Positions 6,401 through 13,450 of a stretch of DNA of 14,689 nucleotides are shown piece after piece. Position 1 is the stretch's first letter. Each line of letters begins with the position of its first letter. The position numbers and the translations under genes are program-made. The notes beneath the pieces are model-generated. The model searched no databases and was not told the DNA's origin. It saw only the letters and a list, made by a program, of their open reading frames with translations. Source of the stretch: an uncultured Corynebacterium sp. (lineage in GTDB: Bacteria; Actinomycetota; Actinomycetes; Mycobacteriales; Mycobacteriaceae); contig NZ_CAMIAN010000044.1 in NCBI RefSeq assembly GCF_946221155.1, forward strand, positions 1 to 14,689, written 5' to 3'.

Positions 6401-6406
6401 TACGAT
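6401..6406 (+). promoter_or_regulatory. Possible -10 element of nrdF
   Basis: TACGAT lies 72 bp before the nrdF start and matches four of six -10 positions including the invariant ones. There is no clear -35. Confidence 0.3.
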
Positions 6407-6477
6407 GGGGCGAAGTGCACAAGCTGAGGGTCAGCGAGAAAATCAGCACGTTTTGTGAAGAAGGAGACACGCAAGCG

Positions 6478-7473
6478 ATGAGTGCGCACGCACCCCACAC
6501 TCCCGTACACCGCGTCGACGGCAATCCGGTATCCGCCATCAATTGGAACAGCATTCCAGACGAGAAGGACCTGGAGGTGTGGGATCGCCTCACCGCCAAC
6601 TTCTGGCTGCCGGAAAAGGTGCCGCTGTCGAACGACGTGCCCAGCTGGTCCACGCTGAACGACACCGAAAAACAGGCCACAATGCGCGTGTTCACTGGCC
6701 TGACCATGCTGGATACCATCCAGGGAACCGTCGGTGCGGTCAAGCTGATCGAAGATTCTGCGACCCCGCACGAAGAAGCCGTGATGACGAACATCTCCTT
6801 CATGGAGAGCGTCCATGCGAAGTCTTACTCCTCTATCTTTATGACGCTAGCCTCCACTCCGGAGATCAACGACGCCTTCCGTTGGTCCGAGGAGAACGAC
6901 AAGCTGCAGAACAAGGCGAAGATCATCCTCGACTTCTACGAGGGTGACGATCCGATGAAGAAGAAGATCGCCTCCGTGCTGCTTGAGAGCTTCCTTTTCT
7001 ACTCTGGTTTCTACTTGCCGATGTACTGGTCCTCACACGCGAAGCTGACCAACACTGCGGACATCATTCGCCTGATTATCCGCGACGAGTCCGTGCACGG
7101 CTACTACATCGGCTACAAGTACCAGCGAGCACTGGAGAACGAGACTCCAGAGCGCCAGGAGGAGCTGAAGGAGCACACCTTCGACCTGCTGCTCGAGCTG
7201 TACGACAACGAGGCGCAGTACACCGAGGACCTGTACGACGAGGTTGGCTGGACCGAGGACGTGAAGCGCTTCCTGCGCTACAACGCCAACAAGGCGCTAA
7301 ATAACCTGGGTTACGAAGGACTGTTCCCGGCTGACGAGACCCGCGTCTCCCCGGCAATCTTGTCTGCCTTGAACCCGGGTGGTGACGAGAACCACGACTT
7401 CTTCTCTGGCTCCGGCTCTTCCTATGTCATCGGCAAGGCTGAGAACACCGTCGACGATGACTGGGACTTCTAA
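6478..7473 (+). CDS. nrdF: Class Ib ribonucleoside-diphosphate reductase, beta (radical) subunit
   Basis: A 331-residue ferritin-like subunit carrying the dimetal-tyrosyl radical that starts catalysis in NrdE. Counting from the ATG at 6478, the metal ligands are D79, E110, H113, E170, E204 and H207, and the radical tyrosine is Y117. Each is two positions on from the C. ammoniagenes enzyme (D77, E108, H111, E168, E202, H205, Y115), which uses manganese. The tail ending DDDWDF is the part expected to dock on NrdE. AAGGAG at 6461-6466 precedes the ATG; an in-frame GTG at 6415 would add 21 unrelated residues and is rejected. It stands alone, separated from nrdHIE by ftn. Confidence 0.97.
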   Translation: MSAHAPHTPVHRVDGNPVSAINWNSIPDEKDLEVWDRLTANFWLPEKVPLSNDVPSWSTLNDTEKQATMRVFTGLTMLDTIQGTVGAVKLIEDSATPHEEAVMTNISFMESVHAKSYSSIFMTLASTPEINDAFRWSEENDKLQNKAKIILDFYEGDDPMKKKIASVLLESFLFYSGFYLPMYWSSHAKLTNTADIIRLIIRDESVHGYYIGYKYQRALENETPERQEELKEHTFDLLLELYDNEAQYTEDLYDEVGWTEDVKRFLRYNANKALNNLGYEGLFPADETRVSPAILSALNPGGDENHDFFSGSGSSYVIGKAENTVDDDWDF

Positions 7474-7478
7474 TTAGC

Positions 7479-7496
7479 ACCCCCGAAAACGTGGGT
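7479..7496 (+). terminator. Weak hairpin after nrdF
   Basis: ACCC-CG pairs with CG-GGGT with one mismatch around AAAA, six bases after the nrdF stop. The following TTCTGTTAGTT is only mildly T-rich, so termination would be partial. Confidence 0.4.
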
Positions 7497-7524
7497 TCTG
7501 TTAGTTGGGCGCCGTCCACGGCTA

Positions 7525-7551
7525 TTGAAATGCGCGTTGACGGGATACTAT
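7525..7551 (+). promoter_or_regulatory. Candidate ctaD promoter
   Basis: TTGAAA (7525-7530) and TACTAT (7546-7551) are good -35 and -10 elements with a rather short 15-bp spacer. Transcription from here would give a leader of about 150 bases before ctaD. Confidence 0.45.
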
Positions 7552-7711
7552 GTAAGCATTCTGTGTCTGTTCGGGCCGGTTGTTGACGAGACCGACCCAG
7601 CGGGAACAGGGCAGAGGAAACATTCTTTTGGGTGACCGTCTAAAGAATCCTGTGAGTCGCTTAAGGCTTTCAGGAGGAAAAGGGCAGGTCACGCGTAGTC
7701 AGGAGGAACTA

Positions 7712-9409
7712 ATGACCGCAGTAGCGCCTAGGGAAAGCCATGAGGTTTCCCCGGCACGGCCTGCGCCTTTCGGTGAGGCACCGCGTGGCAGCCTCGCATG
7801 GAAGATGCTGACCACGACCGACCACAAGCTCCTGGGCATCATGTACCTAATCATGTCCTTCACCTTCTTCATGATTGGTGGCTTGATGGCCCTGCTGATC
7901 CGTATCGAGCTCTTCGAGCCGGGTCAGCAATTCCTGTCCAACGAGCAGTTCAACCAGCTGTTCACAATGCACGGCACGATCATGCTGCTGCTGTACGGCT
8001 CCCCGATGGTGTTCGGTTTCGCGAACTACATCCTGCCGCTGCAGATCGGCGCGCCTGACGTGGCATTCCCCCGTCTGAACGCCTTCGGCTTCTGGATGAC
8101 CACCGCCGGTGGTGTCGTTATGCTGCTCGGCTTCCTGACGCCGGGTGGTGCTGCAGACTTCGGTTGGACCATGTACATGCCGCTGGCAGATGCTGTGCAC
8201 TCTCCGGGTGTCGGCTCTGAACTGTGGATCCTGGGCGTCGGCGTTGGTGGTATCGGTACCATCGCTTCCGCTGTGAACATGATCACCACCATCCTGTGCC
8301 TGCGCGCACCGGGTATGACCATGTTCCGCATGCCGATCTTCACCTGGAACATCCTGGTTACCTCTCTGCTGGTTCTGCTGATCTTCCCGCTGCTGACCGC
8401 TGCTGCTCTGGGTGTCTTCTACGACCGCAAGCTGGGTGGCCACATCTACGACGCTGGTAACGGCGGCGCTATCCTGTGGCAGCACCTGTTCTGGTTCTTC
8501 GGCCACCCTGAGGTTTACGTCCTTGCACTGCCGTTCTTCGGCATCGTGTCCGAGGTCTTCCCAGTGTTCTCCCGCAAGCCGATGTTCGGCTACGTCGGCC
8601 TGGTGTTCGCAACCCTGTCGATTGCTGCACTGTCCATGGCTGTGTGGGCGCACCACATGTTCGTGACCGGCGCCGTGATGCTGCCGTTCTTCTCCTTCAT
8701 GACGTTCCTGATCGGCGTTCCGACCGGTATGAAGTTCTTCAACTGGCTGGGCACGATGTGGAAGGGTCGCCTGACCTTCGAGACCCCGATGATCTTCGCG
8801 ATCGGCTTCTTCGCCACCTTCCTCTTCGGCGGTCTGACCGGTGTCATGCTGGCTTCCCCGTCTCTGGACTTCCACGTTTCGGATAGCTACTTCGTGGTTG
8901 CTCACTTCCACTACACCCTGTTCGGTACCGTGACCTACGCTTCCTTCGCTGGTATCTACTTCTGGTTCCCGAAGATGACCGGTCGCATGCTGGACGAGAA
9001 GCTGGGCAAGATCCACTTCTGGCTGGTTACCATCGGCTTCCACACCACCTTCCTGGTGCAGCACTGGCTGGGCAACATGGGTATGCCGCGTCGTTACGCT
9101 GACTACCTGCCGACGGATGGATTCACCACCCTGAACCAGGTCTCCACGATTGGTGCCTGCATCCTGGCGATCTCCATGATTCCGTTCCTGTGGAACGTCT
9201 TTAAGTCCTACCGCTACGGCGAGGTCGTCACCGTTGATGACCCGTGGGGCTACGGCAACTCCCTGGAGTGGGCAACCTCTTGCCCGCCGCCGCGCCACAA
9301 CTTCAACTCCATGCCTCGCATCCGCTCCGAGCGCCCTGCGTTCGAGCTGCACCACCCGCATATGGTCAAGCGTATGCGTGACGAGGCTCACGTCGGTCGC
9401 CACTTCTAA
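7712..9409 (+). CDS. ctaD: Cytochrome c oxidase (aa3 type) subunit I
   Basis: A 565-residue, twelve-helix haem-copper oxidase core subunit. In corynebacteria it is part of the cytochrome bc1-aa3 supercomplex that reduces oxygen and pumps protons. Haem a is bound by H87 (FTMHGT) and H400, and haem a3 by H398 (VVAHFHY). CuB is held by H265, H314 and H315, with the crosslinked Y269 in GHPEVY and proton-channel glutamate E267. These are the A-type features. The ATG at 7712 has a strong AGGAGG (7701-7706). The frame is open up to 7580, but the upstream part has no conserved sequence. Subunits II and III are not in the window, as expected, since ctaD stands alone in these genomes. Confidence 0.97.
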   Translation: MTAVAPRESHEVSPARPAPFGEAPRGSLAWKMLTTTDHKLLGIMYLIMSFTFFMIGGLMALLIRIELFEPGQQFLSNEQFNQLFTMHGTIMLLLYGSPMVFGFANYILPLQIGAPDVAFPRLNAFGFWMTTAGGVVMLLGFLTPGGAADFGWTMYMPLADAVHSPGVGSELWILGVGVGGIGTIASAVNMITTILCLRAPGMTMFRMPIFTWNILVTSLLVLLIFPLLTAAALGVFYDRKLGGHIYDAGNGGAILWQHLFWFFGHPEVYVLALPFFGIVSEVFPVFSRKPMFGYVGLVFATLSIAALSMAVWAHHMFVTGAVMLPFFSFMTFLIGVPTGMKFFNWLGTMWKGRLTFETPMIFAIGFFATFLFGGLTGVMLASPSLDFHVSDSYFVVAHFHYTLFGTVTYASFAGIYFWFPKMTGRMLDEKLGKIHFWLVTIGFHTTFLVQHWLGNMGMPRRYADYLPTDGFTTLNQVSTIGACILAISMIPFLWNVFKSYRYGEVVTVDDPWGYGNSLEWATSCPPPRHNFNSMPRIRSERPAFELHHPHMVKRMRDEAHVGRHF

Positions 9410-9487
9410 GCGCACTTTCTAGTGACGCCCCCTCGCCCGGCCACTGCCAAGCGCAGTCGCTAGGTGCCTGGCGGCTGCCCCGGTCTT

Positions 9488-9524
9488 AAAATCCACACCT
9501 CAACTACGCGAGGTGTGGATTTTT
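9488..9524 (+). terminator. Strong terminator after ctaD
   Basis: A perfect 14-bp stem, AAAATCCACACCTC with GAGGTGTGGATTTT, closes an eight-base loop and ends in TTTTT. It isolates ctaD from serB. Confidence 0.92.
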
Positions 9525-9618
9525 GCATGCCTGGCCGCTGGGCATGCCCGACTGGCGGGGGCAGCGGGTGACCCGTAGGCAATGCGGGGGAACTGAAATG
9601 GGGGCTGTGCAGTTTCAG

Positions 9619-9656
9619 TTATCACTTCTGGCAGGGAAGTGGGACAATATAGCCCG
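9619..9656 (+). promoter_or_regulatory. serB promoter, probably giving a leaderless transcript
   Basis: TTATCA (9619-9624) and GACAAT (9643-9648), 18 bp apart, fit -35 and -10. The -10 ends seven bases before the GTG start, so transcription would begin on or next to that codon. The usual ribosome-site window holds only ACAATATAG. Confidence 0.5.
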
Positions 9657-11008
9657 TGACTACCTCAAATAACGCCAGCAACCCCAACACTTCTGCCGAC
9701 CAGCACGCCGCTTCGCAGCCAGCAGCCGGCCCGGCCAACGACCCGCACTTCGAGACTGCGCTCGAAGACACGCTGCAGGAAGGCCTCGCCCCCAGCGTCA
9801 TTACCGTTACCGGACCCGACCGTCCCGGTGTATCTGCGGCCTTTTTCCGCGTGTTGTCCTCCTACGGGGTACAACTTCTCGACATTGAGCAGTCCGTTTT
9901 CCGCGGTAAGTTGTCTCTGGCGGCGCTAGTGGGCGTCGGACAAGAAGACCTAGAGCCGCTCGGCGAAGGGCTAAAGGAAACCCTGGCCTCCTACGGCATG
10001 CACGTCAGCGTCGAGGCGGACGACAACCTCTCCAGCACCCGTCCGCACTCCACGCACGTGATGGTTGTGCTGGGCCGCCCGCTGACCGCCACGCACATCT
10101 CCCGCATCGGCCAGACCCTGGCGGACTATGGTGCGAATATCGACACGATCACCGGCATCGCGGATTACCCGGTCACCGGCCTGGAACTTAACCTGACGGT
10201 CGCGAACCCGGCACCCGGTGGAGGCGTGCCGCTGCGTAAGGCGTTGGCGACCCTCACCTCGGAGGTGGGCGTGGACATCGCCATCGAGCGTGCCGGGCTG
10301 GCCCGTCGGGCGAAGCGCCTGATCTGCTTCGACGTAGACTCCACCCTCATCCAACACGAGGTCATTGAAATGCTGGCAGCCTACGCCGGCCGCGAAGAAG
10401 AGGTTGCCGCCGTCACCGAGCGTGCCATGCGCGGAGAGCTGGACTTCGCTGAATCCTTGCACGAGCGCGTGAAGGCTCTGGCCGGCCTGGATGCTGCGGT
10501 GGTGGAGAAAGTTGCCCACGACATCCAGCTGACCCCCGGCGCCCGTACTACCATTCGGACGCTGAAGCGCCTGGGATACAGGGCTGGCGTGGTCTCTGGC
10601 GGATTCATTCAGGTCATCGAGCCACTTGCTCGTGAACTGGACCTTGACTTCGCTCGCGCGAACACCCTGGAAATCGTCGACGGCAAGCTCACCGGCCGCG
10701 TAATCGGCCCGGTCATCGACCGCAAGGCGAAGGCGGAAAGCCTCAAGGAGTTCGCCTGGTCCAACGGCATCCAGCTGAACCAGACCGTCGCGGTCGGCGA
10801 TGGAGCGAACGACATCGACATGCTCTCCACAGCTGGCCTGGGCATCGCCTTCAACGCAAAGCCCGCCCTTAAGGAAATTGCTGATGCCTCTGTGAACTAC
10901 CCCTTCTTGGACCAGGTTCTGTTCATCCTGGGCATTTCTCGCCACGAGATTGAGGACGCCGACCTCCGCGACGGAACGTATCGCCGCGTGCCGATCGTCG
11001 AAAGCTAA
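9656..11008 (+). CDS. serB: Phosphoserine phosphatase with N-terminal ACT domains
   Basis: The last step of serine synthesis: hydrolysis of O-phosphoserine. The 450-residue protein has a disordered Asn/Ala/Pro-rich start (about 1-45), two ACT domains (about 46-100 and 112-190, beginning SVITVTGPDRPGVS and HVMVVLGRP), then a HAD phosphatase domain. The catalytic motif is D226-V-D228-S-T, motif II is S314-G-G, the motif III lysine is K359, and GDGAND has D382 and D386. Two ACT domains are usual in mycobacterial and corynebacterial SerB and may sense serine. The start is GTG with no ribosome site; no other plausible start lies before the first ACT domain. A 21-bp gap separates it from the convergent ligase gene. 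Confidence 0.95.
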   Translation: MTTSNNASNPNTSADQHAASQPAAGPANDPHFETALEDTLQEGLAPSVITVTGPDRPGVSAAFFRVLSSYGVQLLDIEQSVFRGKLSLAALVGVGQEDLEPLGEGLKETLASYGMHVSVEADDNLSSTRPHSTHVMVVLGRPLTATHISRIGQTLADYGANIDTITGIADYPVTGLELNLTVANPAPGGGVPLRKALATLTSEVGVDIAIERAGLARRAKRLICFDVDSTLIQHEVIEMLAAYAGREEEVAAVTERAMRGELDFAESLHERVKALAGLDAAVVEKVAHDIQLTPGARTTIRTLKRLGYRAGVVSGGFIQVIEPLARELDLDFARANTLEIVDGKLTGRVIGPVIDRKAKAESLKEFAWSNGIQLNQTVAVGDGANDIDMLSTAGLGIAFNAKPALKEIADASVNYPFLDQVLFILGISRHEIEDADLRDGTYRRVPIVES

Positions 11009-11010
11009 CT

Positions 11011-11024
11011 GGCGCCTGAGCGCC
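11011..11024. terminator. Short hairpin between serB and the ligase gene
   Basis: GGCGC-CTGA-GCGCC is a perfect five-bp hairpin filling most of the 21-bp gap between two convergent genes. It has no U-tract, so it is a weak or accessory terminator. Confidence 0.35.
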
Positions 11025-11029
11025 GCGGC

Positions 11030-12607
11030 TTAAACCGAGCGCTCGCGCTCGCGCAGTTCGCGGCGCAGGATCTTACCCGTGGAGGACTTTGGAATGCCCT
11101 GCACGAATTCCACGATGCGGATCTTCTTGTAGGGCGCCACGCGCTCGGCTACGAAGTCCATTACCTGCTGTTCGTTGAGGGCAGATCCTCTCTGGGCCAC
11201 AACAAAGGCCTTCGGCAGCTCCTCGCCGTCGGAGGCGCGGTGCACGCCGATCACGGCGGCGTCTGCGATCTCCGGGTGGCTCAGCAGCACGGACTCCAGC
11301 TCTGCCGGCGGGACCTGGTAGCCCTTGTACTTGATCAGCTCCTTCAGGCGGTCCACGATGTGGACGTTACCCTCCGGGTCGCTGTTCGCCAGGTCGCCAG
11401 TGCGCAGCCAGCCGTCGCCCGGCAGCGCCTCGGCGGTCTGTTCTGGCTTGTTTAGGTAGCCGGCCATAATCTGCGGGCCGCGAACCCACAGTTCGCCGAC
11501 CTCGGATACTCCCTCGGTGGGCAGTGGAATCTCCTCCAGAGTCTCCGGATCCACGAGCTTGCTTTCTGTGTTGGCGCAAGGCATGCCGATGGAGCCGCGG
11601 TTGATGTCCTTGGAGACGTTGGCGTGCGCCAGCGGCGAGGTTTCTGTCATGCCATAGCCCTGCTGCACGTGGATGCCCAGGCGCTTCTCCAGCGCCAGGG
11701 CCAGGTCCTCATCCAGTGTGGCCGCACCGCTGAACACCCCGCGCATGCGTGACAAGTCGTAGTTGTCCACCATCGGGTGCTTCGCCAACTGTACGGCGAT
11801 CGGCGGGGCGATCAGCGTGAAGTTCACCTCGAACTTTTGGTGGTGCTCCAGGAAGCTCTGCAGCTCGAAACGCGGTACAACAACCAGCTCGGCGCGCTGT
11901 GCCAGCGCCAGGTTCACCAGCGCGGTCAGGCCATAGATGTGGAAGAACGGCAAAACCGCGTACACCGTGTCTTCCCGGCGAAGCAGGTTGATGTCCTGTC
12001 CTTGCTGTACGTTGGCCACCAGCTGGCGGTGCATCAGTCGTACGCCCTTCGGCAGGCCGGTGGTTCCAGAGGAGTAGGGGAGTACCGCCAGATCCTCGTC
12101 CGGGTCGATCTCTACCTCGGGGGCCGTGCGGCGCTCCGCCATGATCTGCTGCATGCCCTTGGAGGTGTCCAGGTGGATGATGTTTTCTTCCGCGATGCCG
12201 GCATCCTTAGCGCCCTGAGACGAGGCGTCACCAAGCGCGGCAACAGTAAGCAGCATTTTCGCGCCAGAGTCCTCAATCTGCGCAGTCACGGTCTCCGGCG
12301 TGGAAAGCAGCGACAGTGGCGAAACGACAGCGCCGATGCGCCACAGGCCGTAGGCGGCGACGATGAAGTTCAGGGAGTTCGGCAGGTGCAGTGCGACCAC
12401 GTCGCCCTTTTCGATGCCCTTGGCGGCCAGCCAGCCGGCGGTGGACTCGATGTAGTTCTGCAGCTGCGCGAAGGTTGTTTCGGAGCCATCGGCGATGTCG
12501 ATGACGGCGACGCGGTCTTCTTCCTCCGTGGTGAGGTTGCCGAAGACGTAGTCGTAGAGGCCCAGCGGGCTGAGTTCGATGTCCGGGCGGTCGCTCTTGA
12601 TGGGCAT
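11030..12607 (-). CDS. AMP-forming acyl-CoA synthetase / 4-coumarate-CoA-ligase-like protein
   Basis: A 525-residue ANL-superfamily enzyme that should activate a carboxylic acid as acyl-AMP and pass it to CoA. The P-loop YSSGTTGLPKG is at 178-188, the A5 motif QGYGMTET at 316-323, TGD at 403-405, the hinge region around DR420-LKELIKYKGYQV, and the catalytic lysine K512 in PKSSTGK (506-512). The box GELWVRGPQIMAGYL (371-385) resembles 4CL enzymes. There is no N-terminal membrane or carrier domain, so it should be a soluble stand-alone ligase. The substrate cannot be read from the sequence: medium- or long-chain fatty acids or an aromatic acid are possible. AGGAG (plus-strand CTCCT at 12617-12621) lies nine bases before the ATG. 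Its neighbours give no pathway clue. Confidence 0.88.
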   Translation of the reverse strand: MPIKSDRPDIELSPLGLYDYVFGNLTTEEEDRVAVIDIADGSETTFAQLQNYIESTAGWLAAKGIEKGDVVALHLPNSLNFIVAAYGLWRIGAVVSPLSLLSTPETVTAQIEDSGAKMLLTVAALGDASSQGAKDAGIAEENIIHLDTSKGMQQIMAERRTAPEVEIDPDEDLAVLPYSSGTTGLPKGVRLMHRQLVANVQQGQDINLLRREDTVYAVLPFFHIYGLTALVNLALAQRAELVVVPRFELQSFLEHHQKFEVNFTLIAPPIAVQLAKHPMVDNYDLSRMRGVFSGAATLDEDLALALEKRLGIHVQQGYGMTETSPLAHANVSKDINRGSIGMPCANTESKLVDPETLEEIPLPTEGVSEVGELWVRGPQIMAGYLNKPEQTAEALPGDGWLRTGDLANSDPEGNVHIVDRLKELIKYKGYQVPPAELESVLLSHPEIADAAVIGVHRASDGEELPKAFVVAQRGSALNEQQVMDFVAERVAPYKKIRIVEFVQGIPKSSTGKILRRELRERERSV

Positions 12608-12702
12608 TGCGTCGGGCTCCTATCCGTTCGCGGTTATTCTTCGTCTCTACTGTAGTCGGCATGTGCTTTGGCCGACATCACTTTTATGTTTCGTAGTCCT
12701 AG

Positions 12703-12737
12703 TGAACTAGGTGCCCTTCCTATTGAACTGCGTGCCC
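12703..12737 (+). repeat. 13-bp direct repeat at the promoter of the acidic protein/sigma operon
   Basis: GAACTAGGTGCCC (12704-12716) and GAACTGCGTGCCC (12725-12737) agree at 11 of 13 positions with a 21-bp offset, two helical turns. Each is preceded by T or GT. The second copy overlaps the likely -35. An inverted repeat TGCCC-AATC-GGGCA (12733-12746) follows. Confidence 0.6.
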
Positions 12738-12750
12738 AATCGGGCATAAT
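12723..12750 (+). promoter_or_regulatory. Promoter of the acidic protein/sigma factor operon
   Basis: TTGAAC (12723-12728) and CATAAT (12745-12750) with a 16-bp spacer make a good housekeeping-type promoter. The leader would be about 138 bases. I see no complete second promoter of ECF type. Confidence 0.55.
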
Positions 12751-12894
12751 CTCTTAAAGTAGTTCTTTTATGACTCGCGGGAACCTTCGCCGCCTCTCGC
12801 GCATTACACAACTGTCCTGAAGCAGGTTTTAGTGGTTCATCTGCTTCGGCACGTTCTTTGTTGTTTTGCGGATGCTGGTGGAAGGAGGTGAACG

Positions 12895-13437
12895 ATGAGC
12901 ACGAAGAGTGATTCGATCGAAAACGGAGGACACATGGCTGGCCCATCCGCTGATACCGAGGCAGACGCACCAATTCTCCCCCCGCTGGAGGAACTGTTCG
13001 GCAACGAAGCGCAGGATCTGGACGACTTGTTCAACTCAATGTTGGACGTCGCCGTTGATCCGAACACCGAAATGCCTGAGGGGGATCTGATCCCTGACCT
13101 GAATTCCTTCCCGGAAGAAAGTGCGGAAGACCCTTCGGCCGATGAGGCTTCGCACGAGGTTGACCTTGCGGATCTTGACGATTCTGGTTCTTTGGGTGAT
13201 GACGCCACCTCGGCGGAGAACCTCCCCAGTGATACTTCGGGTGAAACTGTGGATACCGGCGCGGCAGAGCACGAGGATCTGGACGATCTGAATGATCTCG
13301 CTGATCCGGCGGCCGATCCAGCCACAGACCCCGCCACAGACCCAGCCGCAGATATCAACGGCTACGGCGAGGAAGATTATGGCTACGACTACGGCGATGA
13401 TCACCCGGACGATCTGACCGACCTCAGTGGAATGTAG
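12895..13437 (+). CDS. Highly acidic, probably disordered protein of unknown function, upstream of a sigma factor gene
   Basis: I do not recognise this 180-residue protein. About 54 residues are Asp or Glu, against a single Lys (K4) and no Arg, so its charge is extremely negative. It has no membrane segment, signal peptide or cysteine. A short predicted-helical hydrophobic patch lies at about 27-53 (PILPPLEELFG...LDDLFNSML). Acidic LDDL-type motifs recur (DLDDLF, DLDDLND, DDLTDL), a DPAT/DPAA repeat runs at about 138-152, and the tail is rich in Gly, Tyr and Asp. The ribosome site AAGGAGGTGA (12882-12891) is nearly ideal. A second in-frame ATG at 12934 has its own GGAGG. The sigma gene follows after 13 bp, so the two should be co-expressed. 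Possible roles, all inference: binding to the sigma factor or RNA polymerase, or DNA mimicry. Confidence 0.8.
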   Translation: MSTKSDSIENGGHMAGPSADTEADAPILPPLEELFGNEAQDLDDLFNSMLDVAVDPNTEMPEGDLIPDLNSFPEESAEDPSADEASHEVDLADLDDSGSLGDDATSAENLPSDTSGETVDTGAAEHEDLDDLNDLADPAADPATDPATDPAADINGYGEEDYGYDYGDDHPDDLTDLSGM

Positions 13438-13450
13438 GGGGGAGCCAGAG

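Larger units (their letters stand above)
6136..6477. other. 342-bp intergenic region between ferritin and nrdF genes
   Basis: I see no gene here. It holds the divergent control regions of ftn (left part) and nrdF (right part): a palindrome at 6198-6219, a -10-like element for each gene, a larger nested inverted repeat at 6288-6338 and a motif shared with the nrdH control region at 6351-6360. A 76-codon frame at 6228-6458 lacks a ribosome site and any recognisable sequence, and is not called. Confidence 0.7.

Noticed and set aside
6228..6458. 76-codon frame in the ferritin-nrdF gap
   Set aside because: GTG start without ribosome site, no recognisable sequence, and it covers the likely nrdF promoter.
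7847..9415. A 522-codon open frame on the minus strand opposite ctaD
   Set aside because: Composition (His, Gln, Glu, Arg, Val) is what the antisense of a membrane protein gene gives; no motif or start signal.
9971..10945. A 324-codon open frame opposite serB
   Set aside because: Lies fully inside serB and shows no domain; antisense shadow.
11777..12655. A 292-codon plus-strand frame opposite the ligase gene
   Set aside because: The ligase on the other strand has every motif of its family; this frame has none.
12778..12800. GGGAACC as the -35 of an ECF autoregulated promoter
   Set aside because: No matching -10 (such as CGTT or GTC type) at 16-17 bp; the housekeeping-type promoter at 12723-12750 is better.
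12908..13090. 60-codon frame inside the acidic protein gene
   Set aside because: Out of frame with the gene that has the strong ribosome site; Trp/Cys/Arg-rich composition typical of a shadow.
13306..13353. Repeats in the acidic protein gene as a CRISPR-like or mobile repeat
   Set aside because: They are 12-bp coding repeats (DPAT/DPAA) with no spacers; plain low-complexity coding sequence.
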